From an uncultured Burkholderiales bacterium (GTDB taxonomy: Bacteria > Pseudomonadota > Gammaproteobacteria > Burkholderiales > Burkholderiaceae_C): 15,720 nt of DNA. The position numbers were made by a program, and so were the translations under genes. The stretch spans positions 1 to 15,720 of the forward strand of contig CAISQQ010000405.1 in the NCBI GenBank assembly GCA_903887655.1, written 5' to 3'. The notes beneath the pieces were generated by a model. It had not been told where the DNA came from and searched no databases. It saw nothing but the letters and a program-made list of their open reading frames with translations. Below are positions 1-7,130 of this stretch, piece by piece. Positions within the stretch are counted from its first letter, which is position 1, and each line of letters opens with the position of its first letter.

Positions 1-61
1 ACTCAGCGGGCAAGGGCGTGTCGTAGTCCAAGGTCTTGGCAGGAGACAACAAAAAAAGCAT
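1..61 (-). CDS. yaaA: Peroxide stress protein YaaA (DUF328), N-terminal fragment
   Basis: Only the first 20 codons lie in the window; the gene continues past base 1. The translation begins MLFLLSPAKTLDY, which matches the invariant YaaA N-terminus (MLxLLSPAKTLDY). In E. coli, YaaA is an OxyR-controlled protein that limits free intracellular iron during H2O2 stress and binds DNA; that role is established for the family and inferred here. It lies downstream of and in the same direction as the DUF3501, Fe-S and rubrerythrin genes, with a 132-nt gap (62-193). That gap has no other open frame worth calling and is large enough for its own promoter. No terminator is visible in it, so co-transcription is possible. 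Confidence 0.85.
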   Translation of the reverse strand, partial: MLFLLSPAKTLDYDTPLPAE

Positions 62-193
62 GTTCGATATCAGTTCAAAAATGGCAGACCAAGGCAATGG
101 GGCTGAGACTGTAGGGCACTTGAGCCCTCATCCATTGTAGAACCTGACGGCAGCTCAAGCGCCCATCGGCTGACCTGCGCATTTGAACAACAA

Positions 194-796
194 TTACTTT
201 AAATCGCCGGCCAAACTGGCGAGTGTCTCGGGTGCAATGCTCACATGTGCGGGATAGTTGGTGTGGTCGCAGCCCAATTTGACGCTTGCGCCCGCTTTGA
301 CCTCGGCCACCATGGCGGGGGTCAACTCAAAACGAACAAAATGCACCGAGGAGGTTTTTTCAGCATTTTCACGCTCGAGATCTTCATCGGCAATGGCGTA
401 AACGTGTCCGTGACCTTGAACCTCAATGAAGAGCCGATCCTCAACACCAATGAGTCTGGCGAGCTCGCGCTTTCTCTCATTGACCTCAGGGTACTCAAGC
501 AGCATGGTGGCTTTCCAATTGCTGCCACTCGGCACCAAGGGTGCATAAGTGTCAATTTCAGACTGAATATCCTCTTCTTCGAATATTTTTTCAATCCTGA
601 GCATTTCCTGAATTTGATAGCGAATGGTGGTCTCGCTCTCAAACTGTAAATTCATGTGCTCACCCAAGTTCACTGAGCGCAGTTTGCGGTGCGCAATGAT
701 GTCAGCTTTGTGCAGCTTTCTGTATTTGGAGTAAGCCTCCAAACTCATCAGGTTTTCGGTCGTGATACGACCGGTTTTTTGCAAAAAAGTATCCAT
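194..796 (-). CDS. DUF3501 family protein
   Basis: This 200-residue soluble protein has no signal peptide or membrane segment. Its sequence (RITTENLMSLEAY near the start, then a central RYQIQEMLRIEK stretch) is what I recognise as DUF3501, a family with no assigned biochemical function. The ATG at 796 is preceded by AAAGGGAAAA, an acceptable ribosome binding site. It follows the Fe-S oxidoreductase by 60 nt on the same strand. From recall, this order (rubrerythrin, CCG Fe-S protein, DUF3501) recurs in proteobacteria, so a partner role in the same redox or peroxide process is inferred. It has acidic patches and no Cys pair that would suggest its own Fe-S cluster. Confidence 0.8.
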   Translation of the reverse strand: MDTFLQKTGRITTENLMSLEAYSKYRKLHKADIIAHRKLRSVNLGEHMNLQFESETTIRYQIQEMLRIEKIFEEEDIQSEIDTYAPLVPSGSNWKATMLLEYPEVNERKRELARLIGVEDRLFIEVQGHGHVYAIADEDLERENAEKTSSVHFVRFELTPAMVAEVKAGASVKLGCDHTNYPAHVSIAPETLASLAGDLK

Positions 797-856
797 GATG
801 TTTTCCCTTTACGATTTAAATTTCATTCATCCTCCAAGCCACCACAGTCTTTGACC

Positions 857-2203
857 TCACAGACCGTAGGCGCGCTTGATGAGACTGATGGGGTGCTCTA
901 GCTCAGGCACAGCCAAGCCTTGGGCTTCAAATCCTTGCGCAATGTGGTGTCCGCCCAGTGGACAGTCAGAGCTGATGAAGTCGGGCGTTGAGCCATCCTT
1001 CATGAGCGCCATGGCTTTGACCACCGGTTTGCCAATTTTCATGGCCACGTCGTGAAAGCCTTTTTTGACACCGAAGGTGCCGGCATGTCCCGAGCAACGC
1101 TCGATGGTGTTGATGGTGGTTTGGGGCACCAATTTGAGCATTTCCTCGGCTTTTTTACCCACATTTTGAACGCGCGAGTGGCAAGGCACCTGATAACTCA
1201 CATTGCCCAAAGGGGTGGTGAAATCGGTCTTCAAAAGACCATCGCGTTTTCTGGCCATGAGGTATTCAAAGGGATCCCACATGGCTTCTTTGACCGCTTG
1301 GCAATCCGCGTCTTGGGGGTACATCAAGGGCAGCTCTTGCTTGAACATCAAGGTACAACTGGGGACCGCGCTCAAAATGGCATAACCGGCCTTGGCATAC
1401 TTGGCCAGGACTGGAATATTTTTTTCCTTGCTCTCATTCACAGAGTCGAGGTCACCCAACTCCAACTTGGGCATACCACAGCAACTTTCTTTCTCCACCA
1501 ACACATAGTCAATGTCGTTGTGCTCCAAAATGCTCAACAAATCCAAACCAATACCGGGCTCGTTGTAATTGATATAACAAGTTGCAAAAATGGCAACCTT
1601 GCCAGGTGTCAAAGCACCGTTGACAACGGGATGGTCTTTTGATTTGGGAGCCACAGAACGGAACTTTTTGCTCGCCAATTCGGGCAACCAAGCTTTCTCA
1701 TCCACACCCAGCACGCTCGACATGACAGAGCGAGCCACCGACGTCTTGTTGAGGGCATTGACAGCTTGCACCACGATCGGAATTCCAGCAAACTGACCGT
1801 GTACATCCGTTGAGGCCAGGAACTGCTCGCCAGTTGAGACCTCGCCCTTTTTGAATTTGATGGCCTTGGCCCTGAGCATGGTGTGGGGGAAATCCAAATT
1901 CCACTCATGGGGCGGAACGTAGGGACACTTGGTCATGTAGCACAGGTCGCACATGAAACATTGATCGACCACTTTCCAGTAGTCTTTCTTGTCAACACCA
2001 TCGACCTCGCCTGTGGCGCTTTCATCAACCAGATCAAAAAGGGTGGGAAATGATCCGCACAAACTCACACAGCGACGGCAGCCATGACAAATATCAAAGA
2101 TGCGTTCCATCTCTTTGACACAGGAGTCTTCGTTGTAAAAATCGTCACCCTTCCAATCAATCGGATGGCGTGTTGGTGCGACTAAATTGCCTTCTGTTGC
2201 CAT
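857..2203 (-). CDS. (Fe-S)-binding oxidoreductase, GlpC/HdrD-like, two 4Fe-4S plus CCG domains
   Basis: The protein has 448 residues from the ATG at 2203. I chose this start because GAGGTG lies 7 nt upstream; an in-frame ATG at 2254 adds 17 unlikely residues. Two 4Fe-4S motifs are visible: C39-x2-C42-x2-C45-x3-C49, then C82-x2-C85-x2-C88-x4-C93-P. Two cysteine-rich CCG domains follow. The first has C209 and C241-C242-G; the second has C341-H and C370-S-G-H, so Ser replaces the second Cys of the CCG signature. A further conserved-looking C414 lies near the C-terminus. Such proteins (GlpC, HdrB/D, LutA relatives) pass electrons between a soluble or quinone donor and a partner enzyme. Beside rubrerythrin, an electron-delivery role is plausible but inferred. 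It has no transmembrane segment. Confidence 0.85.
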   Translation of the reverse strand: MATEGNLVAPTRHPIDWKGDDFYNEDSCVKEMERIFDICHGCRRCVSLCGSFPTLFDLVDESATGEVDGVDKKDYWKVVDQCFMCDLCYMTKCPYVPPHEWNLDFPHTMLRAKAIKFKKGEVSTGEQFLASTDVHGQFAGIPIVVQAVNALNKTSVARSVMSSVLGVDEKAWLPELASKKFRSVAPKSKDHPVVNGALTPGKVAIFATCYINYNEPGIGLDLLSILEHNDIDYVLVEKESCCGMPKLELGDLDSVNESKEKNIPVLAKYAKAGYAILSAVPSCTLMFKQELPLMYPQDADCQAVKEAMWDPFEYLMARKRDGLLKTDFTTPLGNVSYQVPCHSRVQNVGKKAEEMLKLVPQTTINTIERCSGHAGTFGVKKGFHDVAMKIGKPVVKAMALMKDGSTPDFISSDCPLGGHHIAQGFEAQGLAVPELEHPISLIKRAYGL

Positions 2204-2222
2204 GTACTTACACCTCATCGAG

Positions 2223-2284
2223 CAGCTCATCAAGAGAGCTGAAAAACCCATCATCTTGCACCAAACTCTGAGCGAGAGTGGTGC
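2223..2284 (-). promoter_or_regulatory. Two tandem hairpins between rubrerythrin and the Fe-S gene
   Basis: The 229-nt gap between the two genes (2204-2432) contains two inverted repeats just before the Fe-S start. The outer one (2258-2284) has arms GCACC/GGTGC and ACTCT/AGAGT with a 2-nt bulge and a 5-nt loop, so ten base pairs. The inner one (2223-2241) has arms CAGCTC/GAGCTG and a 7-nt loop, and ends about 20 nt before the start codon. Between them the mRNA would carry GGGUUUUU, but no U-run directly follows the outer stem. A processing, stability or translation-control role is possible; a classical terminator is less likely. Confidence 0.4.
2244..2266 (+). repeat. Short dispersed repeat, copy 1 (partner at 14893-14915)
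   Basis: AAACCCAT, then C or T, then ATCTTGCAC, C or A, AAAC occurs here and at 14893-14915 in the same orientation, with 21 of 23 positions identical. Both copies are intergenic. This copy overlaps the edge of the outer hairpin upstream of the Fe-S gene. The function is unknown and chance is not excluded. Confidence 0.3.
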
Positions 2285-2432
2285 GGCGAAACTACTTTTA
2301 AGTAAAGAACTCAGCCATGGGCAAGTGATCTTATGAACCCATTGCCCAAGACTGAATGCTTGACTGCCCCAAGATTTAGGCCCGACTTTTTGAGTTCATG
2401 GCCATGCAATTGGGGCTCATTCTGTGAGTCAA

Positions 2433-2855
2433 TTAATCGACGAGTTCAGCCAATGCTTTGGCGTAACGATTGGCATGTGATCTTTCAGCCTTGGCCAAAG
2501 TCTCAAACCAGTCGGCGATCTCATCAAAACCTTCGTCACGGGCTGTCTTGGCCATGCCAGGATACATGTCGGTGTACTCGTGAGTCTCGCCAGCCACTGC
2601 GGCGGCCAAGTTGTCGCGAGTCGCGCCAATTGGCAAACCAGTAGCGGGGTCGCCACATTGCTCGAGCCACTCTAGGTGACCGTGGGCGTGACCTGTTTCA
2701 CCTTCCGCTGTTGAGCGAAAGAGTGCTGCCACGTCATTTTGTCCTTCGACGTCGGCTTTGTTTGCGAAATACAAATAACGACGGTTGGCTTGAGATTCGC
2801 CAGCAAAAGCGTCCTTCAAATTGCCTTCCGTTTTTGAGCCTTTTAGTGCTGCCAT
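2433..2855 (-). CDS. Rubrerythrin family protein, ferritin-like domain only
   Basis: This 140-residue four-helix-bundle di-iron protein would reduce H2O2 to water in the cytoplasm. The expected ligands are all visible: E20 (GESQANRRY), E53 and H56 (EGETGH), E90 and E93 (GETHEY), E124 and H127 (ExxH near the C-terminus). Classical rubrerythrins have about 190 residues and end in a rubredoxin domain with two CxxC pairs. Here that domain is absent and the only Cys is C67, so an external electron donor is required. The ATG at 2855 has AGGAGA about 7-8 nt upstream, a strong start. It is the first gene of the minus-strand group leading to the Fe-S oxidoreductase, DUF3501 and yaaA, and has an OxyR-type operator 93 nt upstream of the start. 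Confidence 0.92.
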   Translation of the reverse strand: MAALKGSKTEGNLKDAFAGESQANRRYLYFANKADVEGQNDVAALFRSTAEGETGHAHGHLEWLEQCGDPATGLPIGATRDNLAAAVAGETHEYTDMYPGMAKTARDEGFDEIADWFETLAKAERSHANRYAKALAELVD

Positions 2856-2918
2856 GGAAAATTCTCCTGAGAGTGTTACTGAATTTGCTCAGACGATTCA
2901 ACTTCTGAGACAGGCTAT

Positions 2919-2947
2919 AGCGTACCTTGTGCGAGCGACCCTGTCTA
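2919..2947 (-). promoter_or_regulatory. Putative sigma-70 promoter of the rubrerythrin operon
   Basis: On the minus strand, TAGACA (2942-2947, five of six to the -35 consensus) is followed after exactly 17 nt by TACGCT (2919-2924), which keeps the three most conserved -10 positions. It begins one base after the OxyR-like operator, the arrangement expected for activation by OxyR contacting RNA polymerase. Transcription would start near 2912, giving a leader of about 57 nt. The weak -10 suits an activator-dependent promoter. Confidence 0.5.
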
Positions 2948-2984
2948 ATTGTCTGCTTCAATCCCCTTAATAGCTCAAGACTAT
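2948..2984 (-). promoter_or_regulatory. Near-consensus OxyR operator upstream of rubrerythrin
   Basis: Read on the minus strand the site is ATAG-N7-CTAT-N7-ATTG-N7-CAAT, 37 bp. The published E. coli OxyR consensus is ATAG-N7-CTAT-N7-ATAG-N7-CTAT, so spacing is exact and 14 of 16 core bases match. The two differences are symmetric within the promoter-proximal half. It sits directly against the -35 box of the rubrerythrin promoter. Peroxide induction of this operon through OxyR is therefore the natural reading, although binding itself is inferred. Confidence 0.7.
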
Positions 2985-3252
2985 CGCAATCACAAGCCTG
3001 TTACATAAATACTAAAGTGTTGCTTTTCTTGTCCAGCGAAAGAATGTGACCATCGACTCACTTTTTTGAGGGCTCTGTGCGGGTCTGCGTCGCCAAATCC
3101 CGCGATCCGTGGCGGGCACCGAACTGGGCATTGGCCAGCCAAAGAGCGTACCGATCCGACTAAAATTGGATTCAATCCTGCATTCCTTGGACCCCGAATG
3201 GATCCCCCCAAGGACTCTGGCTTGAATCCATCCCTCAGAGCGAAAGCCAACG

Positions 3253-3870
3253 ATGACCATCGCGAATGTTGACCCCAGCGCATTGCCACCATCCGCAAGT
3301 GTGCAACAACTGCATCACTATGCCTACCGGGCCAAAGATGCAGAGGAAACCAGGCACTTTTACGAAGATATTTTGGGCCTACCCCTTTATCACATCATCC
3401 AAAGCGATCACGTGCCATCGACGGGCGAATATTGTCCCTACACGCATTTTTTCTTTCGACTTCAAGACGGATCGTTCATCGCATTCTTTGACCTCGGAGA
3501 CGACACCGCGGCACTTCCGTCGCCCAACACCCCTTTGTGGGTCAACCACATTGCGTTTCGCGTGGACACGGTGCTTGAGTTGGAAAACACCAAACAAAGG
3601 CTCCAAGCCCATGGCATCGAGGTGCTGGGGGTCACTGACCACCATGTTTTTAAGAGCATTTACTTCTTTGACCCCAACGGGATACGCCTAGAGTTGACTG
3701 TGCAAACGGGCACCCCAGCCCAAATGGCGCAAGAAAGCCTCAACGTGCATGAGCGTTTGCAAGCCTGGAGCGACAGAAAAGCGGCTTGGCGGCTTGCGAG
3801 GGACTCCGGCGGTTCCTCCAAACTCAAGCCCGAGGTCAACGACCGTCCCGAGTTGGGTGAGTCTCGCTGA
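3253..3870 (+). CDS. VOC (glyoxalase/dioxygenase superfamily) protein
   Basis: This 205-residue protein has two beta-alpha-beta-beta-beta modules of the vicinal oxygen chelate fold. Likely metal ligands are H22 (LHHYAYRAKD), H99 (VNHIAFRV) and E147 (FDPNGIRLELT); the FDPNGxxLE motif is diagnostic of the second module. The C-terminal 50 residues are a charged, probably flexible tail. The family includes glyoxalase I, extradiol dioxygenases and fosfomycin/bleomycin resistance proteins. Nothing here fixes the substrate, so I leave it unnamed. The ribosome binding site is weak (GCGAAAG). It is divergent from the rubrerythrin operon with 268 bp between the operator and this start, and precedes valS by 252 nt. 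No promoter upstream is convincing. Confidence 0.85.
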   Translation: MTIANVDPSALPPSASVQQLHHYAYRAKDAEETRHFYEDILGLPLYHIIQSDHVPSTGEYCPYTHFFFRLQDGSFIAFFDLGDDTAALPSPNTPLWVNHIAFRVDTVLELENTKQRLQAHGIEVLGVTDHHVFKSIYFFDPNGIRLELTVQTGTPAQMAQESLNVHERLQAWSDRKAAWRLARDSGGSSKLKPEVNDRPELGESR

Positions 3871-4122
3871 GCCCGACATCCCCCAGCATTTGCGCAGTGC
3901 ATACACCTGCATGTCGATGGGCACTTCGCCTTCACGGGTCTGTCACACAAGCGGGTTGTTTTTTAACTAAAATGTCACGTTGACCTCGGCTGCTGCTACA
4001 CGCTCTTCAAGAGTGAGCGCTGGCCACCTTGAAGTCCGCTCCACTGCACCCAAGCTGCCCAACAGCTCACCGCCCAGCCATGGGCCCGATCACCTCCTTT
4101 GCCACCAACCGTTGAACCCCTC

Positions 4123-7068
4123 ATGAACACAGACTCCACATCCTCAACTGGCAAAGAATCTGCGCTCAATCAGCCAGGTCTTGAAGCGCTCTCCAAGTCC
4201 TTTGAACCCGCTGCCATTGAAGCCCATTGGGGAGCGCAATGGGAGCAGCGCCGCTATGGCATTGCAGGTTACCGTGGAACTCAAGCCGCCAAGAGCGGAC
4301 AAGACAGCTTTGCCATTCAATTGCCCCCACCCAACGTCACGGGCACATTGCACATGGGTCACGCGTTTAACCAAACCATCATGGACAGCTTGACACGCTA
4401 TCACCGCATGAAGGGGTTCAACACCGCCTGGATTCCGGGCACAGACCATGCTGGCATTGCCACACAAATCGTGGTCGAGCGTCAGTTGCTTGAGAGTGGA
4501 CAGTCGCGACTGACCTTGGGTGAAAACCTGCAAGAGTCTCGCACTCGCTTCACCGAGAAGGTCTGGGAGTGGAAAGAAAAGAGCGGCAAAACCATCACTC
4601 AACAAATGCGCCGCATGGGCGACAGCGTCGATTGGACGCGCGAATACTTCACCATGGACGACAAATTGAGCACGGTGGTACGCGAGGCCTTTGTGCGACT
4701 TTATCAACAAGGCCTGATCTATCGTGGCAAACGGCTGGTGAATTGGGACCCGGTGCTTAAAACCGCTGTGTCAGATTTAGAAGTCGAAAGCCAAGAAGAA
4801 AAAGGCTCACTGTGGCTCATCGCTTACCCCGTGGTGGGTTCAAGCGAACGCTTGGTGGTGGCCACGACAAGACCGGAAACACTTCTCGGTGACGTGGCCG
4901 TGATGGTCAACCCCAGTGATGAACGCTACCAAGCCTTCATTGGGCAGCGAGTTCATTTGCCGCTGTGCAACCGAGAGATCCCCGTGATTGCAGACGACTA
5001 CGTTGACAAGGCCTTTGGCACGGGTGTGGTCAAGGTCACCCCCGCTCACGATGTCAATGACTTTGCCGTGGGTGCTCGCCACCAATTGCCCAGCATTGGC
5101 GTGCTGAATTTGGATGCCAGTATCAATGAAAATGCACCCCTGGCTTATCAAGGCATGGACCGATTCGAGGCACGCAAACAGGTGGTCAAGGACCTCGAAG
5201 CTGCGGGCTATTTGGTAGAAGTGCGTCCCCACACGCTGATGGTGCCACGCTGCGAGCGAACAGGCCAAATCATCGAACCCATGCTCACCGACCAATGGTT
5301 TGTGGCCATGTCCGAAGTGGGCAAGGGAGATGCGAGCGGCAAATCAATTGCGCAAAAAGCCATCGACGCTGTCGACTCCGGTGCGGTCAAATTCGTCCCT
5401 GAAAACTGGGTCAACACCTACAACCAATGGATGAACAACATCCAAGACTGGTGCATCAGCAGGCAGCTGTGGTGGGGCCACCAAATCCCAGCCTGGTACG
5501 ACGAGAGTGGCCAAGTGTATGTCGCTTCAACACGGCAAGAGGCCGAGGCCTTGGCGGGCCACAGCGCCCTCACCCAAGACCCCGATGTGCTGGACACTTG
5601 GTTTTCTTCTGCCCTCGTGCCGTTTTCCACGCTCGGCTGGCCCTCACCCAGTGAAGACTTGCGTCTTTACTTGCCCAGCACAGTGCTCGTGACCGGCTAC
5701 GACATCATCTTTTTTTGGGTCGCTCGCATGATCATGATGACCACCCATTTCACCGGTCAAGTGCCCTTCAAAGACGTCTACATTCACGGCTTGGTCAGGG
5801 ACGCACAAGGCCACAAAATGTCCAAGTCTGAAGGCAACGTCTTGGACCCAGTTGACTTGATCGACGGCATTGAGCTCTCACCTTTACTGGACAAGCGCAC
5901 CACAGGACTGCGTCGCCCGGAGACCGCGCCTCAAGTGCGCAAAGCCACCGAGCGAGAATTCCCACAGGGCATTCCCGCCTATGGCGCCGACGCTTTGCGC
6001 TTTACCTTTGCCGCCATGGCATCTTTGGGTCGAAGTATCAATTTTGACCCCAAGAGATGCGAAGGCTATCGCAATTTTTGCAATAAATTGTGGAACGCCA
6101 CTCGCTTTGTGCTCATGAATTGTGAAGGACAAGACTGTGGCTTGAACCCCCACACCAAGGCGCAATGCGCCCCGGGCGAGGCTTTTCATGGCTACATGCA
6201 ATTTAGCCAGGCCGACCGTTGGATGAGCTCTCTTTTACAACGCGTTGAAGCCGAGGTGGAGCAAAGCTTCAAAGACTACCGACTCGATCAAGTTGCCAAC
6301 TCAATTTATGAGTTGATTTGGAATGAGTTTTGCGATTGGTATTTGGAGATCGCCAAAGTTCAAATTCAACAAGGCACCGAGTCCCAAGCACGCGCAACGC
6401 GACGAACCTTGATTCGAACCTTGGAGGCTTTACTCAGACTTGCCCATCCGCTGATCCCCTTCATCACCGAGGAGTTGTGGCAAAAAGTCGCCCCCGTGGC
6501 AGGACTTTGGCCCGAAGGCGAAGCATTCGCGTCCGTGAGTATTCGAGCCTATCCACAAGCGCAACTCGAAAAAATAGACGAAAAAGCCGAATCCCATGTG
6601 AAGTCTCTCAAAGCCTGGGTGGAAGGTTGTCGAAATTTGCGTGGCCAAATGAACTTGTCCCCTGCCAAGCGGGTGCCCATGCTCGTTTGCATCAACTCAG
6701 CTGAAGACAAGGCCTTCGTGAGCAGCATCTCTCCCGTTCTCAAGAGCTTGGCGAAATTAAGCGAGATCGAAATTTTCGAAGACGACGCCCAATGGTCAAA
6801 TGCCGCTCAAAACGCCAGTGTCTTGGTCATGGGAGAGGCCCGGATTTGTCTGTTCGTAGAAATTGACAAGGGCGCTGAAACCCAGCGCCTGAGCAAAGAG
6901 TTCGAGCGCTTGAGCCAAGAAATCAACAAGGCGCAACAAAAACTCTCCAATGAAACGTTTGTGAGCAAGGCCCCTGCCCAAGTCATCGAGCAAGAACGCA
7001 ACCGCATCAAAGAGTTCTCCTCTGCCCTCACCAAAGTGAGCGAACAACTTGAACGCCTGAAGGCCTGA
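4123..7068 (+). CDS. valS: Valine--tRNA ligase
   Basis: This class I aminoacyl-tRNA synthetase has 981 residues and charges tRNA-Val in the cytoplasm. The HIGH motif is HMGH at residues 77-80 within PPPNVTGTLHMGH, and the KMSKS motif is at 565-569. The editing (CP1) region lies between them and includes DWCISRQLWWGHQIP. The C-terminus carries the ValRS coiled-coil arm (about the last 65 residues, with repeated EFERLSQEINKAQQKL-type heptads). I prefer the ATG at 4123 over an in-frame TTG at 4099, although neither has a clear Shine-Dalgarno sequence. The 252-nt leader has a TAAAAT at 3968-3973 that could be a -10 but has no good -35 partner. A small CTCTTcAAGAG palindrome follows; I see no T-box or attenuator. 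galU begins 62 nt downstream. Confidence 0.97.
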   Translation: MNTDSTSSTGKESALNQPGLEALSKSFEPAAIEAHWGAQWEQRRYGIAGYRGTQAAKSGQDSFAIQLPPPNVTGTLHMGHAFNQTIMDSLTRYHRMKGFNTAWIPGTDHAGIATQIVVERQLLESGQSRLTLGENLQESRTRFTEKVWEWKEKSGKTITQQMRRMGDSVDWTREYFTMDDKLSTVVREAFVRLYQQGLIYRGKRLVNWDPVLKTAVSDLEVESQEEKGSLWLIAYPVVGSSERLVVATTRPETLLGDVAVMVNPSDERYQAFIGQRVHLPLCNREIPVIADDYVDKAFGTGVVKVTPAHDVNDFAVGARHQLPSIGVLNLDASINENAPLAYQGMDRFEARKQVVKDLEAAGYLVEVRPHTLMVPRCERTGQIIEPMLTDQWFVAMSEVGKGDASGKSIAQKAIDAVDSGAVKFVPENWVNTYNQWMNNIQDWCISRQLWWGHQIPAWYDESGQVYVASTRQEAEALAGHSALTQDPDVLDTWFSSALVPFSTLGWPSPSEDLRLYLPSTVLVTGYDIIFFWVARMIMMTTHFTGQVPFKDVYIHGLVRDAQGHKMSKSEGNVLDPVDLIDGIELSPLLDKRTTGLRRPETAPQVRKATEREFPQGIPAYGADALRFTFAAMASLGRSINFDPKRCEGYRNFCNKLWNATRFVLMNCEGQDCGLNPHTKAQCAPGEAFHGYMQFSQADRWMSSLLQRVEAEVEQSFKDYRLDQVANSIYELIWNEFCDWYLEIAKVQIQQGTESQARATRRTLIRTLEALLRLAHPLIPFITEELWQKVAPVAGLWPEGEAFASVSIRAYPQAQLEKIDEKAESHVKSLKAWVEGCRNLRGQMNLSPAKRVPMLVCINSAEDKAFVSSISPVLKSLAKLSEIEIFEDDAQWSNAAQNASVLVMGEARICLFVEIDKGAETQRLSKEFERLSQEINKAQQKLSNETFVSKAPAQVIEQERNRIKEFSSALTKVSEQLERLKA

Positions 7069-7130
7069 GCACAAGCGCAACGCAGCCAATCGAGCCCACC
7101 CCCTCATTCGAACCCACCCTCACCACCACC

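Noticed and set aside
62..193. Promoter with TACAAT upstream of yaaA, and AGGGC/GCCCT repeat
   Set aside because: TACAAT has no acceptable -35 at 16-18 nt, no OxyR-like pattern is visible, and the repeat is only 5 bp.
1052..1642. A 196-residue open frame on the plus strand
   Set aside because: It is the complement of the Fe-S oxidoreductase, whose Cys motifs are intact.
3066..3272. Small plus-strand frame and several inverted repeats (TTGGC-CA-GCCAA, GGATT-C-AATCC, CCTTGG/CCAAGG) upstream of the VOC gene
   Set aside because: The frame overlaps the VOC start out of frame and looks non-coding. The repeats are short, of the size expected by chance, and not placed with a recognisable promoter.
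3871..4122. valS leader as a T-box or attenuator
   Set aside because: There is no T-box core, no Val-rich leader peptide and no terminator hairpin with a U-run; only a small CTCTTcAAGAG palindrome is present.
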